This document shows positions 63,521-64,000 of a stretch of 64,000 nt of DNA, piece after piece. Position 1 is the first letter of the stretch. Each line of letters opens with the position of its first letter. The DNA is from Gossypium raimondii (Eukaryota > Streptophyta > Magnoliopsida > Malvales > Malvaceae), in NCBI RefSeq assembly GCF_025698545.1, contig NC_068571.1:40023733-40087732 (forward strand), given 5' to 3'. The notes beneath the pieces were generated by a model, which did not search any database, was not told where the DNA came from, and was given only the letters and a program-made list of their open reading frames with translations. The translations under genes were made by a program, and so were the position numbers.

Positions 63521-64000
63521 AAGTTTTAAATTTTAAATCATGTCAAAAACGGGCCGGGTTGAGTTGGGCTGGGCCTAGGAATTTTTTTCGGGCCGGGCTT
63601 GAACAAATTTCCAGGCCCATATTTCAAGCCGGGCTAGACCCGAGCCTAGAAAGTGGGCCTAAATTTTTTTCTGAGTCCAGCCCGACCCATGAACGCCTCT
63701 AGTCCTGGGCATAACTCAATAAATAAAGGGGGTTAATTATTTTGAAAATAAAGAAATAAATATAAATAAGAGAAAACATTATGTAAAGTAACAGAAAATT
63801 GAAATAGGATGATAAACTCTAGTCTCAGGTGCAATATCAGTTTTGGTGTTGAGATTGATGGCTCCATACTTATTGATAAGTCAATTAAAATAAAAATTTC
63901 CACATTAGGATTAGGAGTGTTTTTGGATAGATATTATTTTTCAAGGAATTTAATTGGTTGGAATGTGATTCTAATATTTGATATGAAAAAATTAATTTAC

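Larger units (their letters stand above)
61179..63701. mobile_element. Non-autonomous hAT-like element, 2.5 kb
   Basis: Ends TAGAGGAGATCATGGGT (left) and TAGAGGCGTTCATGGGT (right complemented), followed inward on both sides by GGGC/GGCCCG-rich subterminal sequence (about 61190-61350, 63550-63690). The 8-bp duplication is GTCCTAGG (61171-61178) and GTCCTGGG (63702-63709), one mismatch. The interior is AT-rich without a transposase. Confidence 0.8.

Overview
This 64 kb window is plant nuclear DNA. It has spliced genes with GT-AG introns, a low overall GC content, and dense layers of LTR retrotransposons and DNA transposons. The long Ty3/gypsy-type LTRs with TGTAACA ends and repeated 'cacacggc..gggcgtgtg' blocks, together with the plant-mobile-domain MULE, look like cotton (Gossypium, Malvaceae). 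That genus call is inference from memory; only 'eudicot' is well supported.

Gene content is small. At the left edge is the 3' part of a mitochondrial ribosomal protein mS34 gene (+, 1-1774). Convergent with it is a ten-exon brassinosteroid-signalling kinase (BSK) gene (-, 2583-5530) that is complete apart from an in-frame TAG at codon 18. A Copia element sits about 350 bp upstream of its start codon. In the right half are two nearly identical intronless class I small heat-shock protein genes (+, 35350-35829 and 55925-56404). Two further sHSP relics are present (43996-49387 minus, split by a Copia element; 60051-60131 plus), along with a broken UDP-glycosyltransferase fragment (60385-60905 minus). 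The two intact sHSP genes lie in a tandem segmental duplication (about 35116-43140 and 55666-59865). Each copy has been hit by different transposons, so each shows the empty sites of the other.

The rest is mobile DNA, and many borders are fixed by target-site duplications. 5885-10757: Copia 1 (TSD ATTTT). 13301-18700: gypsy-like LTR debris holding a 2.96 kb solo LTR (14631-17590, TSD TTTGG). 18700-22884: minus-strand Copia gag fragment and its LTR, the LTR split by a 2.93 kb solo gypsy LTR (19857-22789, TSD AATCA). 22885-35110: a decayed minus-strand gypsy element whose gag is split by a 2.3 kb hAT-like element (23955-26238), itself holding a solo LTR. The 5' LTR of this gypsy element is split by an 8.05 kb Mutator-like element (26930-34981, TSD AAAAAAAGA). 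36413-36844: solo Copia LTR (TSD AGCAA). 37914-42617: Copia 2 (TSD TAAAA). 44382-49297: Copia 3 (TSD TAAGT) with two LTRs that differ in their second halves. 49969-50201: short hAT MITE (TSD AGTTTGAG). 50310-54980: LINE fragment split by minus-strand Copia 4 (50773-54267). 56746-57812: Mutator-type element made of large inverted repeats (TSD TCAAACTCA). 61179-63701: hAT-like element (TSD GTCCTAGG/GTCCTGGG).

The most unusual object is the Mutator-like element. It carries a decayed MULE transposase (minus) and a decayed plant-mobile-domain gene (plus) in convergent orientation, separated by about 1.2 kb of degenerate telomere-like tandem repeat. No CRISPR, operon, rRNA or convincing tRNA gene was seen, as expected for plant nuclear DNA.
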